Shown here: one piece after another, positions 9,158 to 18,105 of the stretch
Numbering within the stretch: position 1 is the stretch's first letter
How the letters are laid out: every line of letters starts with the position of its first letter
Assembly: GCF_003752405.1 (NCBI RefSeq)
Contig: NZ_RKHK01000001.1
Span: forward strand, 930,001 to 994,000
Direction: 5' to 3'
DNA: 64,000 nt
Source: Bogoriella caseilytica
Lineage (GTDB): Bacteria; Actinomycetota; Actinomycetes; Actinomycetales; Actinomycetaceae
Made by a program: the position numbers and the translations under genes
The notes under the pieces: generated by a model
Told to the model about the DNA's origin: nothing
The model's database searches: none
What the model saw: only the letters and a program-made list of their open reading frames with translations

Positions 9158-10162
9158 TCAGCGGGGCGAGCGGTGACTCTCCAATGCGACCACAGTGGCA
9201 CCGCGGCCGGTGCGCTGGGCCACGTGCACCACCAGCATCTCCCCGGTCTTGAGATAGGGATCGTCCTGGGGCAGGCGCTTGCGCAGCCGATGCGGGGTGC
9301 GCGCGGCGATCTCCTCGATGAGCGTGGGCAGTACCGGCCGGTGTGTGCAGATGACCACGGGCACATCACGGGTGATCAGCTCATGCCGGATGAGGCGGCG
9401 TGCCAGCTTGGGCCGCGCCTTATGGGCGGCCTCGGTGAGTTCCTCGGCGAGCGAGGCACCCACCCCGGTGGCTTCGAGGAAGGGCCGGACGGTCGCGGCG
9501 CACCGTTCCCATGGCGAGGTGATCACCTCGTTGATGCCATACGACACGAGCAGGGGCACCAGGTGCTGGGCCCGCTGGGAGCCGCCGCCGGTCAACGGCC
9601 GGGTGTCCTCGTCGCCGCGCCAGGCGGATCGCTTCATGGCACGGGAGTGCCGGAGCACCACCAGGGTCCAGGTGCGGAGCTTCTCGTCGCGCCACTGATC
9701 GATGAGGTGTTCCAGCGGCGCCCGATCGTGGGCGTTGGTGAGCATGGACCATGCGGCACGTGCCTCCACCCAGCGGGTCTCGTCGACCTCGGTCAGGTCG
9801 AGTGGGCCGGCCGCGCGGTGGCGTGGTCCGCCAGCGTTCTCGTCGTCCTCGGGACGTTCCGCAGCCTCCGCGGGCGGGGCGGTCTCCTGGGCTGCCCAGT
9901 AGTGGACGACCTTGCGCCGCCCCTCGGCCACCCGGTACCGCACCGCGGGCAGCGGCTGCCCCAGGGCGACGTCGAGACCGGTCTCCTCTGCGATCTCGCG
10001 CACCGCGCACTGCGGCAGGGACTCCCCGGCGTCGAGCTTGCCCTTGGGGAAGGACCAGTCGTCGTACTTGGGACGATGGATCAGCAACACCTCGAGACGG
10101 CGGCCTGAGGTGCGCCAGATGATTCCGCCGGCGGCCTGGACCTCGGAACTCGAACTGCTCAA
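9158..10162 (-). CDS. mutT1: Nudix hydrolase fused to histidine phosphatase domain (MutT1 type)
   Basis: Two-domain protein of 334 aa. The Nudix domain carries the full box GX5EX7REUXEEXGU, running from GKLDAGES to EIAEETG at about residues 42-64. The C-terminal phosphohistidine-phosphatase-like domain has RHSRA and a later THR catalytic His. Mycobacterial MutT1 of this design hydrolyses 8-oxo-dGTP and diadenosine polyphosphates. I chose the TTG at 10162 because a perfect AGGAGG sits seven bases upstream; the alternative GTG at 10189 has no such site. It lies 47 bp after ppk and 19 bp before pstS. Confidence 0.9.
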   Translation of the reverse strand: MSSSSSEVQAAGGIIWRTSGRRLEVLLIHRPKYDDWSFPKGKLDAGESLPQCAVREIAEETGLDVALGQPLPAVRYRVAEGRRKVVHYWAAQETAPPAEAAERPEDDENAGGPRHRAAGPLDLTEVDETRWVEARAAWSMLTNAHDRAPLEHLIDQWRDEKLRTWTLVVLRHSRAMKRSAWRGDEDTRPLTGGGSQRAQHLVPLLVSYGINEVITSPWERCAATVRPFLEATGVGASLAEELTEAAHKARPKLARRLIRHELITRDVPVVICTHRPVLPTLIEEIAARTPHRLRKRLPQDDPYLKTGEMLVVHVAQRTGRGATVVALESHRSPR

Positions 10163-10169
10163 TGCCCTG

Positions 10170-10175
10170 CCTCCT
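10170..10175 (-). promoter_or_regulatory. AGGAGG ribosome-binding site that sets a TTG start for mutT1
   Basis: The minus strand reads AGGAGG, then seven bases, then TTG (10162). This is the best Shine-Dalgarno match near the gene and decides between the TTG and the upstream in-frame GTG at 10189. Confidence 0.75.
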
Positions 10176-10209
10176 CGGCTCGGGTGCACACTCGCGACAT
10201 CACCGTCGA

Positions 10210-12627
10210 TCAGCGCGAGCGGGAGGCCGCCGTGCGCGAACGGGCGCGATCCATGAGCAGTTCCTGCAGGTCATCCAGGCGTTCACCGTCGACGGCGGCA
10301 TGACGCTCCCAGCCCTCGGGCGAGAGGTGCCACGAGGCGGTGGTCTCGGCCATGGACATCTCCATGAGCGTGATCAGCTCGCTCACGTGGGCCGGGTCGC
10401 TCAGCCGGATGAGCGCCTCGACGCGGCGGTCGAGGTTGCGGTGCATGAGGTCGGCCGAACCGATCCACACCTCCGGGAGAAGCTCGGGTTCTTCCGCCGG
10501 CGAGCGCGACCCCTCGGGCACCGTGGCGCCGTTGGCGAAGGCGAAGATCCGGGCGTGCTCGAGGAAGCGCCCCAGGATGGAGCGCACCCGGATGTTCTCG
10601 CTCAATCCGGGTACACCCACCTTGATGGCGCAGATACCGCGCACCACGATGTCCACCGGCACTCCGGCGCGGGAGGCACGATAGAGCGCGTCGATGATCT
10701 TCTCGTCCACGAGGGAATTGATCTTGATCTTCACCCATGCGGGCTGACCCGCGCGGTGGTTCTCCACCTCGCGGTCGATCCGGTCCACCAGGCCGGTGCG
10801 CACCGACTTCGGCGCCACGAGCAACCGGTGGAACTTGGTCGACGGGGCGTAGCCGGAGAGCTGGTTGAACAGCCGGGTCAGATCCTGACCGACGTCGCGG
10901 TGGCAGGTGAGCAGGCCGAGATCCTCGTAGCCGCGCGCGGTCTTGGGGTGGTAGTTGCCGGTGCCCACGTGGCAGTAGCGGCGCAGCCCATCGGTCTCCT
11001 GACGCACCACCAGGCAGAGCTTGGCGTGGGTCTTGAGCCCGACCATGCCGTAGACCACGTGCACGCCGGCCTGCTCCAGCTTGCGGGCCCACGTGATGTT
11101 CGCTTCCTCGTCGAAGCGCGCCTTGATCTCCACCACGGCGAGCACCTGCTTGCCGGCTTCGGCGGCATCGATCAGGGCATCGATGATCGGCGAGTCCCCC
11201 GAGGTGCGGTACAGGGTCTGCTTGATCGCCAGCACATGGGGGTCGGCTGCGGCCTGGGAGATGAACTGCTGGACCGACGTCGAGAACGAGTCGTAGGGGT
11301 GGTGCAGCAGGATGTCGCGTTCACGGATCCGGCCGAAGATGTCCGCAGGGTTGGCGGATTCGACCTCAGCGAGGCCCTTGGCGGTCACACCCACGAACTT
11401 CGGGTACTTCAGCTCAGGGCGGTCGAGATCGTGGATGACGTTCAGACCGGTCAGGTCCAGGGGTTCAGGCAGGTGGAAGACGTCCTGCTCTCCCACGCCG
11501 AGCTCGCGCATGAGCAGGTCGAGCACGTGACTGGAGACGCCGGTGGCGACCTCGAGGCGGACCGCCGGGCCGAAGCGGCGGCGCATGAGCTCCTTCTCCA
11601 GGGCCTTGAGGATGTTCTCTGCGTCGTCCTCCTCCACCTCGACGTCCTCGTTGCGGGTCACACGGAAGGTGTGGTGCTCCACGATCTCCATGCCCGGGAA
11701 GAGCGCGTCGAGGTGGTGGGCGATGATCTCCTCGAGGGGCACATACGCCGTGCGCCCAGCCTTGTCGCTGGGCACGTCCTCGGGACGGTAGGGCTTGCCC
11801 TCGGCGTCCACGGCGATGAAACGCGGCAGCAGGGGCGGGATCTTCACGCGAGCGAAGTGCTCCTTGCCGGTGGCGGGATTGCGCGCCAGCACCGCCAGGT
11901 TCAGTGAGAGTCCCGAGATGTACGGGAAGGGGTGGGCCGGGTCGACGGCGAGTGGAGTCAGCACGGGGAAGATCTGCTTGCGGTAGAACTTCTTCAGCCG
12001 CTCTTGGTCGCTGTGGCCAAGATCGTCCCAGTGCAGGATGTCGATCCCGTGCTCGACGAGCGTCGGCTGGACGTCCTCGGCGAAGGTGCGGGCGTGACGC
12101 TCGACCAGTTCCCGGGCGCGGTGCGAGAGCGCCTCGAGCACTTGGCGCGGGCTCAGCCCCGAGGCGCCGGTGACCGCCATCCCGGCGGCGATCCGGCGCT
12201 TCAGTCCGGCCACGCGCACCATGTAGAACTCGTCGAGGTTCGAGGCGAAGATGGCCAGGAACCACGCGCGCTCCAGGATCGGCAGTGCCGGGTCTTCCGC
12301 CTGCTCGAGCACGCGTTCGTTGAAGGCGAGCCAGCTGAGCTCCCGGTCGGCAAAGCGGTCGTCCGGCAGCTCATCGTCGTGTGGGGCGGCGTCCGGTGAG
12401 GCCGGGGAGGCGATCGGAGCCGCCGCCTGTGGCGTCGCGAGCGGCATCGGGGTCTGTGCCGGGGGTCGTTCCTCGGCTGCTGCCGGCGCCGGGGAGCCGG
12501 TCGCCACGCCGTTGGCGTGGGCGGGGCTGGTGGCGCTGGTGTCCTGCGCCATGGAGCGGGCCTGAGCGGCCAGAGCGTCCTCGTCGCGGGCGTCCGGCTG
12601 GCTGTGGCCGGTGGAGTCAGCGGTCAT
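10210..12627 (-). CDS. ppk: polyphosphate kinase 1
   Basis: Makes inorganic polyphosphate from ATP and can run in reverse. The protein is 805 aa, longer than usual because of about 90 Ala/Pro-rich, probably disordered residues before the catalytic core ([20 protein letters not shown]). The phospholipase-D-like catalytic His is in [13 protein letters not shown], and the second phosphate-binding region follows. A PHO-box-like repeat lies just upstream, and mutT1 and pstS follow on the same strand, linking polyphosphate synthesis to phosphate supply. Confidence 0.96.
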   Translation of the reverse strand: MTADSTGHSQPDARDEDALAAQARSMAQDTSATSPAHANGVATGSPAPAAAEERPPAQTPMPLATPQAAAPIASPASPDAAPHDDELPDDRFADRELSWLAFNERVLEQAEDPALPILERAWFLAIFASNLDEFYMVRVAGLKRRIAAGMAVTGASGLSPRQVLEALSHRARELVERHARTFAEDVQPTLVEHGIDILHWDDLGHSDQERLKKFYRKQIFPVLTPLAVDPAHPFPYISGLSLNLAVLARNPATGKEHFARVKIPPLLPRFIAVDAEGKPYRPEDVPSDKAGRTAYVPLEEIIAHHLDALFPGMEIVEHHTFRVTRNEDVEVEEDDAENILKALEKELMRRRFGPAVRLEVATGVSSHVLDLLMRELGVGEQDVFHLPEPLDLTGLNVIHDLDRPELKYPKFVGVTAKGLAEVESANPADIFGRIRERDILLHHPYDSFSTSVQQFISQAAADPHVLAIKQTLYRTSGDSPIIDALIDAAEAGKQVLAVVEIKARFDEEANITWARKLEQAGVHVVYGMVGLKTHAKLCLVVRQETDGLRRYCHVGTGNYHPKTARGYEDLGLLTCHRDVGQDLTRLFNQLSGYAPSTKFHRLLVAPKSVRTGLVDRIDREVENHRAGQPAWVKIKINSLVDEKIIDALYRASRAGVPVDIVVRGICAIKVGVPGLSENIRVRSILGRFLEHARIFAFANGATVPEGSRSPAEEPELLPEVWIGSADLMHRNLDRRVEALIRLSDPAHVSELITLMEMSMAETTASWHLSPEGWERHAAVDGERLDDLQELLMDRARSRTAASRSR

Positions 12628-12649
12628 GAGGTCATGGTGTCATCCCCAG

Positions 12650-12668
12650 GTGACCAATGAGTGACCAA
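12650..12668 (-). promoter_or_regulatory. PHO-box-like direct repeat upstream of ppk
   Basis: On the minus strand TTGGTCAC is repeated with an exact 11-bp period (12668-12661 and 12657-12650), giving GGTCACT and GGTCACC half sites that fit the actinobacterial PHO-box pattern. It ends 22 bp before the ppk ATG. ppk is a known member of PhoP regulons in Streptomyces, which supports the reading. Binding is inferred. Confidence 0.65.
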
Positions 12669-12718
12669 GCCGGGCCGCGTCGGGCCACCGTGCGTCCTCA
12701 CGATCATCGGACTCTTCG

Positions 12719-13687
12719 TCACGCGAACTGGGTGTCCACTGCTGCGGTGGCGAAGCCCTTGCGCTCGTAGGTGCGGCGCGCGGCGATGTTGTCGGCCTCG
12801 ACGTAGAGCGCCGCGTGCCGCAGGCCACGGGCGGCGAGGCGGGCCAAGGCCAGAGAGGTCAGGCGCGATCCCCATCGCCGCCCCTGCTCCTGCGGATCCA
12901 CTCCCAGCACGTAGATCTCTCCTTCTTGCGGTCCGGCACGATCGGCGCCAGGCTCGATCTTGAGCCACAGGAAGGCCGCAAGCCGGGGGGCCGGGGACCC
13001 CGAAGGCTCAGCTGCGACCTCGAGGGACTCGGCGGGCACCAGCCACAGTTCCCCGGGGTCGAACCACGGCTCCTGCTGCCGGGCGCGCAGATCGGCGAGG
13101 CTCATCCGGCCCTGTTCCGGGTGGGTCGCGAAGGCGCGGGCGTTCAGCTCCAGCAGCGCCTGCGCATCGTCGTCCTCGAAGGTCCGGGCCTGGGGCAGCC
13201 CGTGCGCGGCGGGGCTCGAATCGGCGGGTACACCGGCGACCGCCATGGCTTCGGGCAGGCTCGCGGCGAGCTTGAGCAAGGTGCGCTGCGGCTGCAGGCC
13301 GGCGGAGGCGGCGAGCGCTCGGGCACCGGGCAGGTCACCGTGGGCCCACAGGGCGGCGCGTGGGTCTTCGGTGCGGACGGCGTCGAGCAGGCTACGGCCG
13401 TGGCCCTGCCTGCGGCGTTCCGGGTGCACCGCGAGTTCGCCGGAGTGCCCCGCGACATCGAGCTGGGCATAGCCCACGAGGGCATCGCCTGCGCGCAGGA
13501 GGACGTGTCGTACGCCTTCAGCCTCCGGGGCGGGACCGCCGGTGAGCTGGCTGCGCAGCACCACGCGGCTCTGATCGTTGAACGCACTCACGCCGTCGTG
13601 CTCGTCGATCATCGTGGCCAGCGCCAAGGCGGCGTGGGCATCGGCCCGGCTGAGGTGGTTCTCGATGGTGAGCGTGCCCGCCGGCAT
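12719..13687 (-). CDS. mshD: mycothiol synthase
   Basis: Acetyl-CoA:Cys-GlcN-Ins acetyltransferase that completes mycothiol, the main thiol of actinobacteria (322 aa). It has two tandem GNAT domains: the first carries VHPERRRQGHGRSLL and the second VDPQEQGRRWGSRLTSLALARL, the acetyl-CoA pyrophosphate-binding loops. It starts at an ATG whose A is the last base of the upstream gene stop (TGATG), so it is coupled to the 13687-14322 gene. It lies about 90 bp upstream of ppk. Confidence 0.93.
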   Translation of the reverse strand: MPAGTLTIENHLSRADAHAALALATMIDEHDGVSAFNDQSRVVLRSQLTGGPAPEAEGVRHVLLRAGDALVGYAQLDVAGHSGELAVHPERRRQGHGRSLLDAVRTEDPRAALWAHGDLPGARALAASAGLQPQRTLLKLAASLPEAMAVAGVPADSSPAAHGLPQARTFEDDDAQALLELNARAFATHPEQGRMSLADLRARQQEPWFDPGELWLVPAESLEVAAEPSGSPAPRLAAFLWLKIEPGADRAGPQEGEIYVLGVDPQEQGRRWGSRLTSLALARLAARGLRHAALYVEADNIAARRTYERKGFATAAVDTQFA

Positions 13688-14322
13688 CAGCTGAGCCGGC
13701 CCTGGCGATGCAAGGCCGCTGCTTCTTCCAGTTCCTCGGCGGTGGCCAGGAGGGCACCGGCGCGGCGGGTCACCACGTGGGCGAGATCGTGATCGTCGTC
13801 CTCGATCCAGTCAGCGTCCATGGCCGATCCCGTGGCCAGGACGCGCAGGAAGGCGCCGGCACGTTCGAGGGTGACGGCGAAGTCCCCGTCGTAGACTCCG
13901 GTGAGCACCTGGTCCACGGCGCGGCGGATCTCCTCCGGCCCTGGGGCGTCGGCCACGCCGGCGATCACGCCGGCCACCTCGGCGCGTTCGAGACCGCGAC
14001 GGTAGCGATCAGCCACGATATCCGGTCCGAGCTTGACCCACTCCCGCAGGAGGTACAGCCGCCACAGCGTGCCGGGTAGCGTGGTGTGCGGGCTGCGGGA
14101 CCACAGGGTGGCCACGGCATCGAGACCTTCGGTGTCCACCAGGGTGACGAGCCGCTCGACGATGGCGGCGTCGGAAGCGTTCTGGCGCCCGCCGGTCACC
14201 ATGGCATGGGCAGTGCTGTGCGCGATCTCCGAGCGCACAGCCGGATCCTCATCGCCCTCGATCTGATCGGCCTCGGCCGGATCCAGCATGGCCGGCCGCC
14301 GGTGTCGTCGTTGCTCACTCAT
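13687..14322 (-). CDS. conserved hypothetical protein coupled to mshD
   Basis: Cytosolic, mostly alpha-helical protein of 211 aa with no recognised motif. It has a basic N-terminus (SEQRRHRRPAM), an acidic stretch and a central region rich in Leu/Trp/Arg (TLWRLYLLREWVKLGPD). The start is at 14322, where GAGGAG lies seven bases upstream; the frame is open further up without protein character. Its stop overlaps the mshD start by one base. Function is unknown; the coupling is the only clue. Confidence 0.8.
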   Translation of the reverse strand: MSEQRRHRRPAMLDPAEADQIEGDEDPAVRSEIAHSTAHAMVTGGRQNASDAAIVERLVTLVDTEGLDAVATLWSRSPHTTLPGTLWRLYLLREWVKLGPDIVADRYRRGLERAEVAGVIAGVADAPGPEEIRRAVDQVLTGVYDGDFAVTLERAGAFLRVLATGSAMDADWIEDDDHDLAHVVTRRAGALLATAEELEEAAALHRQGRLS

Positions 14323-14405
14323 GGGGTGCTCCTCACTCGCGTCCTTGCACGGTACTCCCCGCCGCGGACCGGGCGCACTCGGTCCGCGCCCCCTAACCTG
14401 ACAGC

Positions 14406-15215
14406 ATGAGTTCCGAGGGCACATCATCCGCCGGCGAGCGCTCGCCGCAGAGCCGGAAGGCGCAGGCGACCTCAGCTGCCAAGGAGCTCCGGGAAACCTC
14501 ATCCGGCCAGGTTTCACAAGAGCGAGCCGAGGAGCTGCAGGAGCGCTGGGACCGGCGCTTGGTCTGGCCGGTGCTCGGTGCAGCGGTCATTTCCGTACCC
14601 GCCGTCTTCCTCACCCTGCTGGATGAACCCTGGGAGATGATCGGGCACATCGGGCTCTGGATCACCAGTGCTGTGCTGGTGGTCGAGGTCGTGGTGCTCT
14701 TCCTCGTCTCGCCGAAGAAGGTCGACTGGCTCAAGCGCAACTGGTGGCTGGTGGGACTCACCGCACTGGTGATCCTCGGCGTCGTCTTCAGCTTCGGACC
14801 GATGCAGATCCTGCGGCTGGTCCGCAGTGTCGGAGCCCTTCGGGTACTGCGCGCCAAGCAGGTGGCCCGGGCGGGTGAATCCTTGCAGTCCAAGGGCTCC
14901 TCGCCCTGGTTGCCGCTATTGGGCAAGGTGCTGGCCACGGTGGTGGTGGCGGCCTTCGTGATCATTGCCCTGATCGATCCGGAATCGGAGTTCCGAACGT
15001 TCCTGGAGGACCTGGTGGGTGAGGAATTCGCGATCGCCGCCGCCGTCGCGGCCGGCCTCCTGACCATGGGGGCGATGTACCTGATCGTGCGCAGCCCCAA
15101 GGACAAGGACGACGACGAGGGTGACGACGGCGACGGCGACGCTGACGGCGAGAGTGACGGAGCCGACGGTTCCGCCACCGGCACCTCAGCGACGGAGCCA
15201 CGGGCAGACCCTTAG
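14406..15215 (+). CDS. voltage-sensor-like membrane protein without a recognisable pore motif
   Basis: A 269-aa protein. A charged N-terminus (1-50) is followed by hydrophobic segments at about 53-72, 82-101 and 113-131. Next comes an amphipathic stretch with Arg at 137, 140, 146 and 149, spaced like an S4 voltage sensor (QILRLVRSVGALRVLRAKQ). Two more helices follow (about 172-190 and 208-228) and then a very acidic tail. The loop between the last two helices lacks any TVGYGD-type selectivity filter. It could be an ion-transporter relative that has lost, or never had, a K+ filter. Role unknown. Confidence 0.7.
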   Translation: MSSEGTSSAGERSPQSRKAQATSAAKELRETSSGQVSQERAEELQERWDRRLVWPVLGAAVISVPAVFLTLLDEPWEMIGHIGLWITSAVLVVEVVVLFLVSPKKVDWLKRNWWLVGLTALVILGVVFSFGPMQILRLVRSVGALRVLRAKQVARAGESLQSKGSSPWLPLLGKVLATVVVAAFVIIALIDPESEFRTFLEDLVGEEFAIAAAVAAGLLTMGAMYLIVRSPKDKDDDEGDDGDGDADGESDGADGSATGTSATEPRADP

Positions 15216-15225
15216 GATCGTCTGT

Positions 15226-15298
15226 GCCCCTCTAGCTCAGTTGGTAGAGCACCGGACTTTTAATCCGAGGGTCGTGGGTTCGAGTCCCACGGGGGGCA
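15226..15298 (+). tRNA. tRNA-Lys (UUU)
   Basis: Complete cloverleaf of 73 nt. Acceptor GCCCCTC pairs with GGGGGGC, the D-arm is GCTC/GAGC, the anticodon loop CTTTTAA has TTT at 15259-15261, and the T-arm is GTGGG/CCCAC with TTCGAGT. The first anticodon-stem pair is a C-A mismatch. The discriminator is A, and CC (not the full CCA) follows in the genome. Confidence 0.96.
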
Positions 15299-15416
15299 CC
15301 GAAACGTCGCTCTACGCGCGGGCACCCAGGGCGATCCGGACGCCAGACTCGATCACCACTGCTACCAGATTGGAGCTGTGGGAAGGCAGGCAGCCCCGGA
15401 TCCTGGTGACCTCATC

Positions 15417-16349
15417 TCAACTGAGGAAGCGGATACCGGTCAGCCGCTCGGACGTGTTCCAGAGAGCCGTCCCCGTCGCGAGGTCGGTGGCGATGGGCTT
15501 GAACGGTTCGCCGAGGGCATCGGGCGCCGTCTTGGAGCCGACAGGCCCCCAGAAGAGACCTGGGTCGGCATTCGGATGGAGGGCTGCGGTCATGACGCCG
15601 ACGTTGGCGGGGTCAGATTCGCGGCCGATGGCGCGAGCAATGGCGCCGGTCAGGAGTCGAGTGGCGGCCGAGGGGTACGTGGTGTGCAAAGGGGTGCGCG
15701 CCATTCCGGGGTGAGCCGCGAAACTGCGGATGGGACTTCCGGAGGCCGCGAGGCGACGGTTGAGCTCGACCGCGAATACCGCATTGGCGAGCTTGGACCG
15801 AGCGTAGGCGCCACCGGGCGAGTAGTGGCCGGTGGAGGCGAGATCGCCCAGGTCCATCCTGGCCCGCACGTAGAGGGCCGAAGACACCGTCACGACGCGG
15901 GCTGCGGTGCCGCGCCCGAGGGAAGGGAGGAGTCTTCCGGTGAGAGCGAAGTGCCCCAGGTGGTTCGTGGCGAACTGGCTCTCTACTCCGGCGCGATCAT
16001 GTCGGAGAGGGACGCTGCTGATCCCCGCATTGAGGACCAGGAGGTCCACTGAGCGATGTGCCGCGCCAAGGGCGAACTGCCGAATGGACTCAGGGTCGAT
16101 GAGGTCCAGGGGGGCGAGGGCGATCCGCTCGGCGGGTAGACGGTTCTCCTCAAGGAGGCGGTCGCGAACGGTGTTGGCTCGCTCCAGGTCTCGGGCGCCG
16201 ATCAGGACGGTGGCACCGCGGAGCGCGAGGGAGCGCGTGCTGGCCAGCCCGAGGCCGCTGGCACCGCCCGTCACGATGGCATGGCGCCCGGTGAGGTCAG
16301 GTGCGGTGGCGAGAGGATCGGTGAGTCGCATGCGCGTCAACTGGGTCAT
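15417..16349 (-). CDS. short-chain dehydrogenase/reductase, divergent from a MerR regulator
   Basis: NAD(P)-dependent oxidoreductase of 310 aa. It has the TGGASGLG cofactor motif near residue 25, the NAG motif (LNAGISS), the catalytic Ser (VSSALY) and YARSK. The C-terminal part resembles retinol-dehydrogenase/WWOX-like SDRs. The substrate is unknown. The start is the ATG at 16349; the ATG at 16331 is an alternative. It is paralogous to the SDR at 19870-20754. A MerR-type operator sits directly upstream, shared with the divergent merR gene, so expression is probably inducer-controlled. Confidence 0.88.
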   Translation of the reverse strand: MTQLTRMRLTDPLATAPDLTGRHAIVTGGASGLGLASTRSLALRGATVLIGARDLERANTVRDRLLEENRLPAERIALAPLDLIDPESIRQFALGAAHRSVDLLVLNAGISSVPLRHDRAGVESQFATNHLGHFALTGRLLPSLGRGTAARVVTVSSALYVRARMDLGDLASTGHYSPGGAYARSKLANAVFAVELNRRLAASGSPIRSFAAHPGMARTPLHTTYPSAATRLLTGAIARAIGRESDPANVGVMTAALHPNADPGLFWGPVGSKTAPDALGEPFKPIATDLATGTALWNTSERLTGIRFLS

Positions 16350-16366
16350 GCCACGGACCGTATTGT

Positions 16367-16382
16367 TTGACATCAGTGTCAA
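16367..16382. promoter_or_regulatory. MerR-type operator TTGACA-N4-TGTCAA
   Basis: Perfect inverted repeat with 6-bp arms and a 4-bp centre in the 53-bp space between the divergent SDR and merR genes. On the SDR-reading strand a TTGACC -35-like box abuts it, as in promoters where MerR proteins bind a long -35/-10 spacer. The repeat is seen; the regulator assignment is inferred from position. Confidence 0.7.
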
Positions 16383-16402
16383 GGTCAAGGAGTGGGGACG
16401 CC

Positions 16403-16774
16403 ATGCGTATCGGTGAACTGAGTGCGCGAACGGGAGCGAGCCCTCGGTCGTTGCGCTACTACGAGCAGCAGGGACTGCTGTCGTCGGAGCGCCAGTCGAA
16501 TGGCTACCGGGAGTACGGGGCCAATGCGGTGGCCATGGTCCAGACGATCCGGTCGCTGCTCGATATCGGCCTGCCGACCGCATTGGTGAAGGATGTGCTG
16601 CCATGCACGGTGGGAGAGAAGGCCGAGGCGGCATGCCCGGAGCTCCTCGAGCGAATCGCAGTTCTTCGTGACGATGTTCGATCCCGCGCGGCGCGCTTCG
16701 AGTCGATCGACGCATCGCTGACGTCGTATTTGAGCGCCAACGCCCAGGCGTCTCCGGCTGTTTCGACCGAGTGA
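16403..16774 (+). CDS. MerR-family transcriptional regulator
   Basis: DNA-binding activator/repressor of 123 aa. The winged-helix N-terminus has the canonical ASPRSLRYYEQQGLL recognition region and a GYREY wing. A dimerisation coiled coil follows (ELLERIAVLRDDVRSRAARFESID), and two Cys lie just before it (VLPCTV, AACPEL). A GGAGTGGGG ribosome site lies before the ATG at 16403. It is divergent from the SDR at 15417-16349, its likely target, with a perfect inverted repeat between them. Confidence 0.88.
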   Translation: MRIGELSARTGASPRSLRYYEQQGLLSSERQSNGYREYGANAVAMVQTIRSLLDIGLPTALVKDVLPCTVGEKAEAACPELLERIAVLRDDVRSRAARFESIDASLTSYLSANAQASPAVSTE

Positions 16775-16830
16775 GAGCACCCCTAGCGGGGGCACCGCTG
16801 GGCCCTTCCCGCCCGTCACACACTGACCGC

Positions 16831-16861
16831 TTGACCCCGACGCGACGTCATAGTTCTGAAT
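16831..16861 (+). promoter_or_regulatory. possible MerR-type long-spacer promoter of the MFS-merR operon
   Basis: TTGACC (16831-16836) and CTGAAT (16856-16861) are 19 bp apart, the long spacer used by MerR-regulated promoters. GACG-CGA-CGTC (16839-16849) is a small palindrome in the spacer. The ATG of the MFS gene follows 7 bp after the -10-like box, so the transcript could be leaderless. The -10 match is weak. Confidence 0.35.
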
Positions 16862-16868
16862 AGAGGGC

Positions 16869-18104
16869 ATGCGCCGAGTCGTCGTCTTCTATCTCTCTTC
16901 CATCACCCTGGCGGTCCTGGGGCAATCCATCGCCGCGATCGCCCTGCCGCTCATCGTGCTGACCACCACCGGCAGTGTCCTGGGCACCGGTGCGGTGGCG
17001 GCCGCCACCGCTATCCCGGGCCTGTTGGCCGGCCTGTTCATGGGGGTGGTCCTGGATCGGATCAACCGCCGTACGGCCGCCGTCATGTCGGACCTGATCT
17101 CTGCGGCGGCGATCGCCGCGCTGCCGATCATCGACCTCATCACCGGGTTGAACCTCGGCTGGTTCATGCTCTTCGGCGCCTTGTCCGCTCTCGGCGACGG
17201 GCCAGGTGTGACCGCCCGGGAGACCCTGCTGCCGGCGATCGTCCGCCACGGGGGGATCTCCGCTGAGCGACTGATGGGCCTGCGGGAGACCATGACGACG
17301 ATCGCTCTGCTGCTCGGACCTGCCGCGGCGGGCACCTTGATGGGATTCTTCGACGGAACCACGGTCCTGTGGATCACCGCCGCGACGTCCCTGGTCGCGG
17401 CGGTCATGATGCTGATGCTTCCAGCGGTGGTCGGCCGATCCGCTGCCGCAGACGGTGAGATGCCCAAGCTGGCGGGTACCGGATGGTCCCAGCTCAAGGA
17501 CGGGTGGAAGGCGCTGCTGACGAGCCGCTTCCTGGTCGGTGTGACGCTCCTGATGATCGCAGCGCTGGTGACCGTCGCGTCACTGCAGGGCCTGATCCTG
17601 CCCGTCTACTTCACCACGGAGGGCTCGCCGGAGCTGCTCGGCTTCGTGCTCACCTCCCTGGCAGCCGGTTCCCTGCTGGGTGGCCTGACCTACACCGTGA
17701 CCGGGGCGCGAGGCCGGCGCCGTGTCTGGTTCGTTCTCGGCATCTGTGGCAGCGCCGTGGGTCTGATGGTCGTGGCCAGCTTGGCGGAGATCTGGGTGGT
17801 CTTCGTGGGAGCCTTCGTCCTGGGTTTCTTCAACGCCCTGTTCGGAGCGCTGATCTCGGTACTGAACATCGAGCGCATCCCCGACGAGATGCGCGGAAGG
17901 ATCCTGGGAACTCAGAACGCCCTGGTCCCTGCAGCGGCGCCGGCGGGCATTGCCGGGGCTGCGGTGATGGTGGAGTTCCTCAGCCTGGGGGCTGCGGCAT
18001 TGATCATCGTCAGCATCTGGGTGCTCTTCGTGATCTACGGTCTCTTCGCGTCGGCGTTCCGTACGCTGGAGAAATCCCCGCCCGAGGAGCTCCAGGAGGC
18101 TTGA
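16869..18104 (+). CDS. MFS transporter (drug-efflux type)
   Basis: Predicted 12-helix permease of 411 aa. The motif-A-like loop between helices 2 and 3 reads GVVLDRINRRTAA, and a matching loop occurs in the second half (GARGRRRVWFV). The organisation resembles MFS antibiotic exporters of the MFS_3/enterobactin-exporter group. The start is the ATG at 16869. A merR gene follows one base after the stop, so the pair forms an operon in which the regulator probably senses a pump substrate. Confidence 0.88.
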   Translation: MRRVVVFYLSSITLAVLGQSIAAIALPLIVLTTTGSVLGTGAVAAATAIPGLLAGLFMGVVLDRINRRTAAVMSDLISAAAIAALPIIDLITGLNLGWFMLFGALSALGDGPGVTARETLLPAIVRHGGISAERLMGLRETMTTIALLLGPAAAGTLMGFFDGTTVLWITAATSLVAAVMMLMLPAVVGRSAAADGEMPKLAGTGWSQLKDGWKALLTSRFLVGVTLLMIAALVTVASLQGLILPVYFTTEGSPELLGFVLTSLAAGSLLGGLTYTVTGARGRRRVWFVLGICGSAVGLMVVASLAEIWVVFVGAFVLGFFNALFGALISVLNIERIPDEMRGRILGTQNALVPAAAPAGIAGAAVMVEFLSLGAAALIIVSIWVLFVIYGLFASAFRTLEKSPPEELQEA

Positions 18105-18105
18105 G

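Noticed and set aside
10162-11907. Plus-strand open frame of 581 residues opposite ppk
   Set aside because: His/Gly/Arg-rich shadow of the conserved ppk gene, caused by high GC. No motifs or ribosome site.
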